Shown here one piece after another: positions 35,067-46,064 of a stretch of DNA of 64,000 bases. The DNA comes from Armigeres subalbatus (taxonomy: Eukaryota > Arthropoda > Insecta > Diptera > Culicidae). How positions within the stretch are numbered: the stretch's first letter is position 1; the number at the start of each line of letters is the position of its first letter. The notes beneath the pieces are model-generated. The model searched no databases. It was not told where the DNA came from and saw only the letters and a program-made list of their open reading frames with translations. The position numbers and the translations under genes were made by a program. The stretch lies in the NCBI RefSeq assembly GCF_024139115.2, contig NW_026942521.1, positions 35,005 to 99,004 of the forward strand. Reading direction: 5' to 3'.

Positions 35067-35208
35067 CTTTATTTAAAATAGCGTCAAGTTTGTAGGAGTT
35101 CTTGATAACGACTAACTGAAGTTTTTCACTGTAACAAACTGGTTACCAAGGGTGCTACTATGTTTCGTATCAAGGGTACGGTTGCAGCCGATTGCTACTA
35201 TGATAACA
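35006..35208 (-). repeat. 5' LTR of the copia element
   Basis: 203 bp, matching 33528-33730 except at the inner terminal base (C for T at 35006). It is followed by the target duplication GATAG and continues inward straight into gag coding sequence. Confidence 0.92.
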
Positions 35209-35776
35209 GATAGTAGCAGATTGCATTAGAATAATAAACGAAAATACTGAATAAAAGCCTGAATTATTTGAATGAATTTTAAACTTCTAATCATAGCAAT
35301 CGACTTTCAAATAGTAGACTGTCAATCACATAAAATCTCGATTGACAGGAACAAAATAAAGCCAAAGAGACAATACTAAACCGGATGTTTGGTGCATCGC
35401 CTATATCAATAGAGTAACTGGTTCTGAGATTTTACATATCCGACTGATTTCCTAAGACATTCGCTCGGCCACGACAGTCCCGTTTTGCAAGCGCGTTTGT
35501 CCCGTTTTTTCACCGGAATGATCTGGTCAGCCTATATATGGGGGTTTGTGCAACTTCACTACAAATGCTCAAACATGTTCGGCAAACCTTGACTCCACCC
35601 CCGACAACTCAAACCAAAATCAAACCGTTTTAATTTTTTCCAACCAAGCCGCCAACTGTCAAATGGTTGTTCGAACAACTTCACACACGTTCAAACAAAG
35701 CAGCAACCGAAGCGTTTTCTTGGGGCGGAGTCAATGTTGGTCAAACTGCTTGACTGGTGTGTACGTTGCATTATGG

Positions 35777-36601
35777 AACGTACACACGGTCAAGCAGTTT
35801 GACCAACATTGACTCCACCTCTCGTTTATTCAAACATCCATCAAGTTTTACCAACAGCGGCACGAACAATCAATTTATTCGACTAACAATATCACACACG
35901 AACGACCGAAGCGCCAGCCTGAGCACCAACCATCGAAAAATTTAGGGGGTTTGTGCAACTTCACTACAAATGCTCAATCATGTTCGGCAAACCTTGACTC
36001 CACCCCCGACAACTCAAACCAAAATCAAATCGTTTTAATTTTTTCCAACCGAGCCGCCAACTGTCAAATGGTTATTCAAACAACTTCCCACACGCTCAAA
36101 CCTGGGAGCTGCGGACTCGATCGAATCGAATTTTCAAGATATTTTGCTTGAAACTCGCAAATTTCCTCCCAGTGTTCACTGTACACGTTACGATTTTCTC
36201 ACATTAAATTATCATTATGTTTATCTTTACAAAATTAATTACAAAGATTTCGTCAATTTACCGCATCGTATATATCAACGTGTCGAATGTTAAATTAATT
36301 CATACCCTCCAGTTATGTGGAATCCGTTGATATATTTAAAATAACGCCAGTAAATTGAAATTTGTTGAAAATGAGCTATATTTAGTATGAGTTGATTTAT
36401 ACGTGTACTCTCTCGTCTACGCTCAAAATGCACAAAATCTCTCTCGATGCGATGGATACTTTTTGACAGCTTACTTTGGAGATTATTTGACACTCGTTTC
36501 GACTCTATCCGCAGCTCCCAGGCTCAAACAAAGCAGCAACCGAAGCGTTTTCTTGAGGGCGGAGTCAATGTTCGTCAAACTGCTTGACTGGTGTGTACGT
36601 T
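35777..36601 (+). mobile_element. ~397-bp MITE (AACGTACACAC ends), copy B, split by a hAT MITE
   Basis: It has the same ends and internal order as copy A (TTTGTGCAACTTCACTACAA; GACTCCACCCCCGACAACTC). It lies head-to-tail with copy A, nine bases away. The insertion 36102-36521 plus its 8-bp duplication accounts for the extra length. Confidence 0.9.
36102..36521. mobile_element. 420-bp hAT MITE with 8-bp target duplication
   Basis: The ends CTGGGAGCTGCGGA and TCCGCAGCTCCCAG are perfect inverted repeats. The target duplication GCTCAAAC is at 36094-36101 and 36522-36529. An older relative lies at 25587-25953. Confidence 0.95.
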
Positions 36602-38038
36602 GCATTAGAGGTGCTATTGTTGTAATCACTATGCTAACAAAAAATACAATAGTTTACAATAAAATCACTCCGTACTATTTTCTTCAACTAACCGTACTAT
36701 AGATTTAAGGTTTTACACTACTTTCACAATAGCACGCTATTTATCCTTAAGAGAGCACCAGTTCACTGCATAAGCATGCAAATTTTATTCTGTAATTTAA
36801 TTTTAATTTAACTTTACGGCGCGCACTACTACTGTCTTCGTAGTTCAGACAGAAAGAAAACCCGACTCACCCTCGACGGTCTATTTACCTGAGTTTTTTC
36901 TCTAACTTTCTTTTCGTCCTATTTCGTTTTCCTTTTCTTACTATCTTACCAAAAACTAAAGAGTCATTCTCCAATTTTTCGTAATGGTTGGCACCACTTC
37001 CGCGCAGGGTATTGATTGGGTCAACACCGTTACGGGTTGTTGTCCAGAATCAAACCGCGGAAAGTACAGTGAGGGTGGTGGATATGAATGAAACGAGGGC
37101 TGTATGTCTTTCACGGTAGTGCCGAATCTTTTTATTTCGGACAGCTGGGATCGCCACCAGTAAGGCTGTCCTACTACTTTTATTAGGGACGGACTGGGCG
37201 TATGGTTCTTACTGGCGTGGGGGACGAGACATGGGGATGCTTGTGGAGGAGCTAACAAGCTACAAAATTGGGAGCAACGGTTACAGAAATTATAGTGATG
37301 ATGTAATATTAGTAATAAGAGTCCTCGGTCTAATTGGTGCTTCAAAATTTCCCTCGGAATGCCACGACGTCGAATTTTAAATCTCAAAAACTTCATAAAA
37401 ATTTATTCAAAGTTATTCAACCGTAGTTTTACTTGACAAAACGTATTTTATAATTATTTTAATGATTTCAATTACTTTCTAGTTTTCAAACAAATGATCC
37501 TACTAAAGACTTTAAAGCTTTGTGAGTCCAAATAATTCTCTAAGTTACAGAAAACTTTGAGCTCATATCTACTCCGTGGTACTTATGAGGGTGTCGCAAA
37601 GTCACTGGCCTCTTGCTTCCATCCTCTCCCTACTAACGGCGTAGATGGGCGTGGCCAGTAGCAGTAATCCTCATCGTTTTGTTATTTAGCATTTTCTCAA
37701 TTCCTGATAAGGATTTAAAAAATAGAACACTGGTTTCCAATCAATGCAACTTGTAGCTCAATACGCGATTAAAAACTTCATACAAAAGTGACTATTTGGT
37801 CACTTTTTCGTCATTGTTGGTAACTAAAGTCACTATTTTGAACGGCATCAATCGCTACCAGCTCACAACTCAACACGATCAGTTTTATGAGAAAAAAGAA
37901 AAAAAAACTATGTAAAAATGGTATTTACAACCCCAAATAACTTTACACCGAGAACCGTTTTTGATATCATTTCTCCTTCCTCGAAACCACTTGCAGCCTC
38001 AATAATAATAACACCGTTCACGATTTTTATCCCAACAG
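36602..38038. other. Non-coding interval with a possible LTR-element leader fragment
   Basis: A 146-codon minus-strand frame (36956-37396) shows no domain. Inside it TGGTGGCGATCCCAGC resembles the primer-binding-site context of some gypsy-type elements, but no LTR pair is visible. The 37900-38038 part is the intron preceding the host exon at 38039 and ends in a pyrimidine-rich TTTTTATCCCAACAG acceptor. Confidence 0.35.
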
Positions 38039-38643
38039 CTACCGCGACCCCTGTTCCGCCAGCCTAAACGAGGACGACAATCACACCATCAAGCTGGTTG
38101 GAAATGCCCAGCGGAAGGCCGTCACCTTGGCCAAGACGTGCGAGAACACCAACGAACTGCGCGAATGCCGTGCCCCCAAGGACTGGTCCATCCTGGCGCT
38201 GCAAAACTCCCGAACCGGCAAGTCGCACTACCTGGTGATCTGCAAGTGCCCAGCGCACTACCGGCTTGGTGAGTTTATGTCCGGCATATTATGAATTCTG
38301 TTATTCATAAATGTTTGAGATTGACCGTTTTCCCTAAAGATTGCATGTGTTCAAAGCTATGTTCTTAGAATTGTTTCTATTTCTGACGATTTTTCCGTTG
38401 CTTTCGTTCACAGAGGGACCACTTGCCCATGATCAGCCCACGTATGCCGGTTTGCCCGGAATCAACGTGTACGGTATGCTGTGCGTTCCACCAGAATCCT
38501 ACGCCCCAAAGCCCCTCAAAACGCCCAGTTCTCAGTCGATCTACAACAAGTGGAAAGTCCGTCCAGCGCCAGTTTCGTCCTATCGCGATACCGAGTACCG
38601 ATCGTTCCAGAATGAGACCATTGCGGCTGCCGCTACGGAATGA
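38039..38643 (+). CDS. Last two exons of a host cysteine-containing, probably secreted protein
   Basis: Exon 38039-38268 follows the acceptor CCCAACAG and ends at CTTG/GTGAGT. Intron 38269-38413 is 145 bp and ends TTCGTTCACAG. Exon 38414-38643 ends in TGA. Joined, they give 152 residues with no break and GC-rich codon use unlike the neighbours. Six cysteines lie in the segments DPCSASLNEDD, AKTCENTNELREC, VICKCP and YGMLC, followed by a Pro/Ser-rich tail with an NET sequon. The N-terminus lies upstream and was not found. I do not recognise the family with certainty; the C-x-C-P ending recalls small secreted insect signalling or antagonist proteins, which is only an impression. Confidence 0.75.
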
Positions 38644-39122
38644 GCCAGGACATAAAATTCGAGCGAGAGGCTTCAACCACTGAGAAATGAGAGAAAGAGA
38701 CGAAGAGTATGCTTCATTCTCGACAGCCAAACCGATTAGTCTTCGTGAATAGTATTTATTACATATATTATTGTATTTATTACATGAAGAGTATTTATTT
38801 TATTCAGAGTAGCTTCCACTTGGAAGAACACTATTGTTTATCGATCGGTATGGAGATTTAGGCATATCAGGGTCAGTCATTCACCGCAGAATGATATTGT
38901 TCGGAGGACGCAAGGTCGGCTCCCTGTAGGAAATACTAAGAATGCTTCAAACAATTGCTTCAACAACTCCAAATCAATTGAAATGACTACATTTATTATT
39001 TTAATAACGATCTTAATTAGTCATCTTCTTGGTCGGAAGCCTACTTTCATTATTCACCACGTAGAACTGAAACGCAAGATGATGATTAATTAACGCAACC
39101 CATTTTTAATGACACGAAAATA
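38644..39122 (+). other. 3' flank of the host gene
   Basis: This is probably 3' UTR followed by intergenic DNA. TATTTATTACAT repeats lie at 38750-38800; no AATAAA was seen. No gene. Confidence 0.4.
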
Positions 39123-39369
39123 CAGGCTATAGACATCCCTATCTAACTCCCTTAGCCTAAAAATAGCCACCATGTCCCGGGCACAGTGTGCTGATAGACC
39201 GCTGTCAGTTGCATGAGATGTCAACAATCGTCAACAACACCAATGATTGTAGCTTGATAATTAAAAATATCCACAACAATAAAAGAGCAGGATTTATTTT
39301 TAAATTCTGCTCAAGCTTTTCACGGTGAAATAAAAGACAAATTGTTGTTCTCCATGTAAGTAAAATCAA
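39123..39369 (+). repeat. 247-bp dispersed repeat, copy 2
   Basis: This is the partner of 8152-8398, in the same orientation with the same start and end points and few differences. The shared exact ends mean the 247-bp unit itself is the mobile or amplified entity. Confidence 0.85.
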
Positions 39370-41804
39370 AATTGATCATGTAGATAAGTTTTGAATCAAT
39401 TAAACTCATTAGTCATATTTAATGAATATTCTCGATTAAAGTTGCATAATGAAGAAAGCTGAATTTGGATGTTTTATGATGTTAAGCTTTTTTAGATTTG
39501 ACGTACGTTCACATAGTACGTTGCTCGACGTTGGTGTTGGTGTTGGCTACGCTAAACATGAGCGCTTAGCATATGCCTGCGAAAATAGCACTGTTATTAG
39601 ATTTTAAAAGAAACGTTATCTCACATGTACATGTGAAAATAGAAACAAACGAACGTTCGACATACAATGAGCAAAAATGAATGCACATGAATAATTATGC
39701 TCATATCACTTCTTTCCATTTCCATCACTGAAGGTGAGTCCTAAAATTATAGAAGGCCTCATGCGCCGATCAAGCCTTCAGATGCCGCCAACACACATAA
39801 ATCACCTTTGTTCTACGACTCGAGTGACGCAAGTTGTCTTCTTTCATTAAAAAAATAGCGTCTCACGCTTCGCTTGCATCAACTGACTCGCAGAATAGAG
39901 CCAATTATTTTCCCTACTTCGTTTTTGTCGCGCTCGTCAAGTGAAATACGCATTCCCTTCGTAGCATCATAATCAGCATTCAAAGGTATGTAACCCGAAC
40001 CTTCGTTGAAGAGAGTAAACTCAGATGTCAATGAAAGTAAATCTGGTAAAAACAGCAACATAATAGGCATATCGCTTTCAGGAAAATTGGCTTGATCTCC
40101 CGCGCATACGATGAGTCGATGGAGGTGGAAAGAAAACAAGGCATCACAGCAGGCGAAAAAAAACTAATAGTAAACAATGCAGAAAACGAGAGTCTTCGTT
40201 TTTACTCACTTCAATCTTGCGCACACGCACGAGCATAATAATGATAATAATAGGTTTAGTGGGAGCTACGCGCAGGTTATTACTTTATTACTCCAAGGGC
40301 AAAAGAGTTTAGTTTCATTTTAAACCGTCAAGACCGTCATTAGAGTGCATGAAAGCAGAAAGGAAATGAAAAGCCAACAGATCAATTTTTCAAATACAAA
40401 TCAAAGCAGACAATATGATGGTGACGCATTTCAAAACCAGAGAGAAAATTTTATTTTTCACTCGAACCGGCAATGCGAAAAGCCGGTAAACTGCTCAAAT
40501 GAGCGCCAAATTAAGTTTATCTTTTCTTGGATTTCTCTTTTAACATATATCCCAAAAATCAAGCCTACAAGAGTACGTATGCATTACCGTTTGAAATTTC
40601 CGTAACGATCCGCAACAGAAACTACGATTGCGGAATCATTATTATAGCTAAAACACAATTTATAGAGGAGGAAATGATGAGAGGAGGAAACACTGTTGTA
40701 AATATGCTTCACCACTAAATTCCTCGCTTGATTTTCCTTTTGATATATTCCATGAATCCGCGAAATAAGTGGCGAGCAGCATCCGATAATAACACATTTT
40801 AAAAAGATTCTTAGTTTTAACCAAAACACTGACATTAGATAGTGTAATGCTATAGATAGCGATAATAAATGACTTTTCTAGCCAGACCGCGCACTTTTGC
40901 ATACTATTACAATAAAAGTGAAACACAAAATCACTAACGCTAAAAGAGGGACAATTATGAAGTAGTTGAGATGAATAAACCATACACAAAAAAATGTGTA
41001 CAATTTGAAAAATAAAATCCAACCCAACCAGAGTTTCACATCAAATCACAAGCCCTTTCCTACCAGGAATCTCCTGCTGGAGTATGTAACTACTGCCGAC
41101 GTCCATACGTCTATGTAGTGGACATCCGCACGTCCCTAACTAGCTCTCTAAGCTTGAGATACTCAGGGTTCGCCATCTACCTGCTTGAGGACTCAACGAC
41201 ACAAAAGACGAAGAAGGGTGGACAAAACAATATAATATCGACGCAATTGCATGCCTAGCCAAAAGGAAAGCGAGTGATTAAGAAATGGATATATGTAGTT
41301 ACATTTTATTTAATTTTAATTATTTTTTTTCATTTTCTTATGTTAGTGGTATGGGTTAGTAATTGTTGTGGCCAATCGATGCGTTGGGGCCCTTTAGCGG
41401 ACATGCTGACTGACGGTAACATACCTGTTACCCGGGGGTATGAGCCACTGGATCTGGATATCCGCCTTGAGATTTGAAGGGTTCCGACTTGCAGGGTACG
41501 GCCGGCGGGGCCGTTTGACTGCCACGTGTAGCTTGACTGGGCCTTGGGGGCTTTCCAGAAACCTCGTGGTCATATTAGGGGGGGGGGGGGTGGTTGCAAA
41601 ATGACCACGAAAAGCCACATGGGGGGAGGGGGTGTTGCTCTCGAACCACGTGGTATTTTTTTATACGAAAAGTTTTTGGTGAATAACAATAGCGGTGTAA
41701 AAAATACAAATCATTAAACGCAAAGCGCATCTTAGAACCGATGCCCACGTAGCGTCTTTTCAACTCAGCATTGAAAAGACGTAGGTAGGTGTGCATCGAA
41801 AATA
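39370..41804. other. Non-coding interval, no supported gene
   Basis: Short frames only, including an 86-codon minus-strand frame at 39879-40139 without a known motif. A G-homopolymer block at 41578-41590 beside TGGTTGCAAAATGACCACG suggests another MITE end. Confidence 0.4.
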
Positions 41805-42015
41805 TTGTGCTTCCAGTTGAAAACCGAAGTGAGCTCTCGCGACGATTGAGTTTTTCCTTATTTCCTGATGTCGCAACTGCATCGCGACTAGTGCGCACCT
41901 ATGCCACCGCCGTGCGCCATGATGCGCACTAGTCGTGACGTAGTTGCGACAAAAGGAAATGGGAGAAAACTCGATTGTCGTGAGAGCTCACTTCGGTTTT
42001 CAACTGGAAGTACAA
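41805..42015. mobile_element. 211-bp palindromic MITE with TA duplication, family member 1
   Basis: The arms TTGTGCTTCCAGTTGAAAAC and GTTTTCAACTGGAAGTACAA pair, as do CCGAAGTGAGCTCTC and GAGAGCTCACTTCGG. They are flanked by TA at 41803-41804 and 42016-42017. Its length equals that of the relative at 48081-48291. TA targets point to the Tc1/mariner superfamily. Confidence 0.9.
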
Positions 42016-42017
42016 TA

Positions 42018-42695
42018 ACCGGTAATGCAGCGTCGGTCGAAACGTCGATGCGTATCTGCGTTATTTGACCATCTTAGCCTTAGCCCATTTCCATAAAAAA
42101 ATAAACGAAAAAACAAGTTGCGATTCAGTCTCAATTTCCACAAAAAAAATTGGAAAGGAAAAATGGGAAAATATAAAGAAAAAATTCGCCGCGCCACCGA
42201 CGCAGATGGTTTTTGGCATCACGCCGCTGACACTTTTGCATTAGCGGACTGCATCTACAATTTTGAAAAATGTTCATGTTTTTACAATAATCCAAGAGAA
42301 AAACTTCAAAAGAATTTCTTGTGGATATTCAGAAAAAATCCAGTAAAGAAATTGCCTGTAAAAACTTTGACTTTACTTCATACAATCCTGATAAAGTGCT
42401 GGCATTCCGAATGGTTTTTAAACAATTCTCTGTGAAAAATTTTGCTTGGAAATTTTGCTACAAATTGTTAATGAAAAAAAAAAACAAAACAACTCCAGCG
42501 TAATTTCCGAAAAAAAATTACAACAATAATAAAGTAGCACTTTTGAAAGCAAAAACCGCAATTGTAAAATAAGAATTTTCCATAAAGAAATCAAAATGTT
42601 CCATGAAAAAAATACAAAATTTTCATGAATAAATCAATACTAGCAATAAACAATTACAAAAATTTTCACAAAATAAATATTTTTTCTACACATAA
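42018..42695. other. AT-rich interval, nothing recognised
   Basis: Poly(A)-rich DNA with frames that reflect composition only. Confidence 0.4.
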
Positions 42696-42990
42696 TCTCT
42701 ATATAATAAAAATGAGTTGAGATTTCCTTCCTGACGATTTAACTCGCGAACGGGTTGACCGATTTGCAAGATTTTCCCCTAATCGATTCGTTTTGGGATC
42801 CGCAATGTTTGTAGGAGTTAGTGAATTTAACGGGGAAATGTAAAAAGCCATTAAAATATAATTTTTGGTCAGCAGACGACGTAGTCCTGTCGATAACTAA
42901 CTGGAGAGAATCTAGAGAAGGTAGGAATATTGGCAGTCTTTCGATATAATCGAAAACTGGGGTGACATTGCGCATCTCGAATCGAATCAC
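42696..42990 (+). mobile_element. Helitron-like 5' terminus, truncated
   Basis: TCTCTATATAATAAAAATGA followed by ACTCGCGAACGGGTTGACCG and ATTTGCAAGATTTT matches the style of animal Helitron 5' ends, where a TC-TATATATAATAAAA start is followed about 40 bp on by CGCGAACGG-TGACCGATTT. No CTRR hairpin end was identified. Confidence 0.45.
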
Positions 42991-43137
42991 TCGATTCGTA
43001 CGTTTTTGCATTCGTTTCGAAAAAATTGCGGCATTATGTATTTCGTTCGACTTCATTCAGTCGCAGTACAAGATTTCGAATGGTGCTGTACTAGCTCAAA
43101 CGAGTATGTTCTGTCAAACGAAATGTAAACAGAGAGA

Positions 43138-43517
43138 ATAAGGCATTTTATGAGACGTTTCGCGGTGGCCCGTTTATTTACTTCTAATGTTTTGTTTTGG
43201 TATGATTCTGCGTGAACATTTCGTTAGGTCCGAACACAAAATAATCTTTGTAACGTTTTACTTTTCATTCGTGTTTTCTTCAGCATTTCATGCTTAGAAT
43301 GCAATGGTATGAATTATCTAACGATACATTTTAAGAATCATATGAAAAACTATGTACTAAAACCCTGGTAGACGAAAAGTAAAACAGGCAGAATTGATGA
43401 TGGGACCCATCGGAATGTTCGGCGCGAAATTACCAAAAAAACGGGCTCTCACTAATTGTCAAAGTAGATAAACACGAGAAAAACAGCTGTTTCGATCTGT
43501 CTCATAAAATGCCTTAT
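43138..43517. mobile_element. 380-bp MITE with perfect 19-bp inverted repeats
   Basis: ATAAGGCATTTTATGAGAC at 43138-43156 is exactly complementary to 43499-43517. The flanks are too ambiguous to fix the target duplication (TA or TTA). Confidence 0.8.
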
Positions 43518-43944
43518 AAGAGATAGCTGTCTCCGTGTTTATTATGCCGCCCGCTGGAGAGACAACCTTCAGCGCATTGCGAATGTGAGTAAACAAAGAG
43601 AATAAGAGTAATTTCATCTGCGTGAAGCATGTTGCCTGTTGGAAAGGCATCCTTCAGGGCATGAATTGGCAGTTAATTTATAAACAAGCAAATCATGCTC
43701 AATGACTATACAATCAATATTATTTATTGAGCAGTTGAAACCGATTAAAACATTATGCCAATTCGACATGTTTTATAAATTGAGATATAGTTACGACACA
43801 AATTATAAGTTTTATTATTAATGGCATATTATTCAGCCGTACGTAAACCATTTTTTTTTTGTTATCTGTCTTGGCTGTGCATATGCACAGCACATGTTTC
43901 TAAATGGACAAGTTGATATGAAATTTGCGAAAAAGAATCCACGT

Positions 43945-44014
43945 GTCTTGTAGGGACTCGAACCCTCAAACTCCTACTTTCTAGATAGGCGTGATAACCC
44001 CTACACAACAAGAC
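43945..44014 (-). tRNA. tRNA-like sequence, probably SINE head or pseudogene
   Basis: Read on the minus strand, a perfect 7-bp acceptor stem GTCTTGT/ACAAGAC encloses an A box (TGTGTAGGGGTTATCACG), a CCTAT/GTAGG anticodon stem with loop CTAGAAA, and a B box (GGGTTCGAGTCCC). Total length is 70 nt. The A box resembles tRNA-Val but the anticodon would be AGA (Ser), and the T stem has a mismatch, so a functional tRNA is unlikely. Downstream on the minus strand the sequence runs to an A-rich end near 43852, which fits a tRNA-derived SINE. Confidence 0.4.
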
Positions 44015-44242
44015 CACTTAAAGGTCACGTTTGCGGAAAAGCCATCAGAATCCGAGTACCAACCTCAACCACGGTTAGCTCTTTTTTGCAAATTGAATAT
44101 CTTTTGGATGCTTGATTTGTCCAATCTTCACATGTGTTGTATATCCACAGTCAAGCAAGTGCACATTGTTTATTAATCGAGATGATCACACTCTATGGCC
44201 CCAACAACGGGCTGGGCGGATTTGTGCCAAAGGCTTGCTTGG

Positions 44243-44364
44243 CTAAAGCATTTGATTAGTTTGATTGCTCTAACTTTTATCAAGTGTCGGTCTTCCACCG
44301 TCATTAGTCGTCTGAGTACACGCGACCGCATGCGTAGAGCAATCAAACTCATCAAATGCTTTAG
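44243..44364. mobile_element. 122-bp MITE with 30-bp inverted repeats
   Basis: CTAAAGCATTTGATTAGTTT and on to GATTGCTCTA pairs with the right end with a single mismatch over 30 bp. The target duplication was not resolved. Confidence 0.8.
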
Positions 44365-45129
44365 TTTTTAATATATTTATTCGAGTTTATGCCACAGATC
44401 CAATTTTGAGCTAAATAATTTAAAGCTAAAAAGGATTCGATAATAAATTACTTAGATGTTTCCATGTGTTTTAGTTAAATTCACTTGGGTCATCTCTTGC
44501 GCGGTTTTTATTTAACTCAACTATTTTTACGGAGATTTTGGAATATATACGTTTTTACGGAGATTTTCCCCATAGATTTTTCACGCGGTTTATCGAAATC
44601 GTCAAGAAATACGTGAAAACTGCAAAAAAAAAACGATTTAAGTTGAAGTAGTTTTTACGAGGATTTCGGGATAATTAGAGATTGCATATTGTCTGGAAAT
44701 TATAAAAGTAGGTATACTAATGACATTCTTTCCTTCAAGATACAATAATGATACATTTTTACTCTTCCCGTAGAGAAATAATAACAAATATAATGAAAAA
44801 CTTTTAGCAAGAAATGACTCTCGAACAACATTCGAAAGCTATAAAGGTGACGAGTGATTTTCATTCGACTTGAGTCGTTTTTCAGTGTGCTAACGAGTCT
44901 CCATAATGCCAAAACATCTCGTTATTCTTGTACCTCCTCAAGCATACTCGAACGATGAGTCGTTTTCGAGATCGAATCGAAAGCCGTAATGTCAAACATG
45001 TTCGACTCGATAGAATTACGTTCGAATCGAGATGCACAATGCCACCCGATGGCTAGTATCTGTTGTTTGCAGTTGACCCATCACAAAACAGAGGTTGTTT
45101 TGATGAGTAACTGTAAAGCGGTACATATA
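44365..45129. other. Non-coding interval with repeat debris
   Basis: Repeated words TTTTTACGGAGATTTT near 44525-44570 and ACGCGGTTT near 44500 and 44585 suggest old MITE ends. Near 44860-45020 GACTCG/CGAGTC words recur. No gene. Confidence 0.4.
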
Positions 45130-45620
45130 CCCTCAAAAGATTCTCCAGGAATTCCATCGTAATTTTCTCCAACTAATACATCGGAAATTCCTCAAGGAGT
45201 TTCTTCAAAAATCCTTCACAAATAAATCTAGAAATATCTACAGAAATTCCTTTAGGAATTCTTCCAGAAATTGCTTTAAAAAATAACTAACAATTCTATT
45301 GGAAACTCCTCCGGAATTTTCTTCAGCAAATTTTCAGAAATTCTTCCAGGTGTTTCATTCCCTCGACTCCCGTTAATTCCACCAAAATTCCTTTCAAGAA
45401 TTTCCGAACGAATGTGTTTAGGAATTTCCGAAAGAACTCCTGAAGGTAGTTCCAAAATTCTTGAATTTCTCTGTACATTCCTAGAAGAATTCCTTCGAAG
45501 TTTCTTCCAGGGATTCTTTCGGCAAATTCTCAGGAAATTACTTAGGAGATAGATTCAGATTTTTTTTTGGAAATGCATCATTCCTTCAAAAATTCCTTAA
45601 ATTAAGAAAACCTCAAAATC
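45130..45620. repeat. Degenerate AAATTCCTT/AGGAATTTC repeat block 1
   Basis: Words such as GGAATTCC, AGAAATTCCT and AAGGAATTTC recur about every 15 bases with heavy divergence and frequent local palindromy. The same type occurs at 46640-46870 and in three blocks between 52520 and 55140. Confidence 0.75.
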
Positions 45621-45775
45621 ACAGCTTTCATGATAATTTTCCAAGGCTCTCATAGATGTGTAAAATGTAAAATATGTATCCACAGTACAAGAAGCACGAG
45701 GTATCAAAGCATTCCAAAGCAAAGCACTGCCAGAATCCAGCACGTGGCGGCAAAATTTTCAAAAATATCAAAGTA

Positions 45776-46030
45776 CACCCAAAAAAATCTGCACGTTGTT
45801 TCCACCTGAAAAAGTACGTAGATTTTTTCCACCTCACGTAACTTTTACCTGATTTTTTGATAGAATTCTCATTCTACGTGAATATCAGGTAAGTTCTACC
45901 TGAATTTTGGATAGAATTCACCGGACACGTATACGCTTCACCTGAATTTTCAGAAGCATTTGCAGCTACGTGTGCACGTAAAATGTACCTGAAAATTCAG
46001 GTGGAAACAACGTTTAGATTATTTGGAGTG
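45776..46030. mobile_element. 255-bp MITE with TA duplication
   Basis: CACCCAAAAAAATCTGCACG then TTGTTTCCACCTGAA pairs imperfectly with TTCAGGTGGAAACAACG and GATTATTTGGAGTG. TA flanks lie at 45774-45775 and 46031-46032. Internal subrepeats ACCTGAATTTT are present. Tc1/mariner type by target. Confidence 0.85.
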
Positions 46031-46064
46031 TAGCTCTTTTCTGTAGGTGAGTTTTTATTAGGTA

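Larger units (their letters stand above)
33528..35208 (-). mobile_element. Internally deleted Ty1/copia element with 203-bp LTRs
   Basis: The LTRs at 33528-33730 and 35006-35208 are both 203 bp and nearly identical, with TGTT...AACA ends. The target duplication GATAG is at 33523-33527 and 35209-35213. On the minus strand the polypurine tract TTGAGAGGGAG abuts the 3' LTR at 33731. The interior is only 1.27 kb: gag and the first part of protease. Integrase, RT and RNase H are absent, and the 5' LTR joins gag directly with no leader or primer-binding site. Confidence 0.93.
32055..35534. mobile_element. hAT-type non-autonomous element inside MITE copy A
   Basis: The ends TAGGCTGACCA and TGGTCAGCCTA are flanked by TATATGGG at 32047-32054 and 35535-35542. 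Subterminal CGGGACAGTCCCGTTTTTTA and GACAGTCCCGTTTTGC blocks are typical of a group of animal hAT elements. Without the copia insertion it is about 1.8 kb, AT-rich and without a transposase frame. Confidence 0.88.
31886..35767 (+). mobile_element. ~394-bp MITE (AACGTACACAC ends), copy A, split by a hAT element
   Basis: The left half is 31886-32054 and the right half 35543-35767. The ends AACGTACACACGGTCAAGCA and TGCTTGACTGGTGTGTACGT are inverted repeats continuing through GTTTGACCAACATTGACTCC. Removing the insertion gives a unit matching copy B in length. The target duplication is not clear: copies A and B are separated only by GCATTATGG. Confidence 0.85.

Noticed and set aside
36956..37396. 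146-codon minus-strand ORF
   Set aside because: No domain, odd composition and no supporting neighbours; kept only as a note on a possible LTR-element leader.
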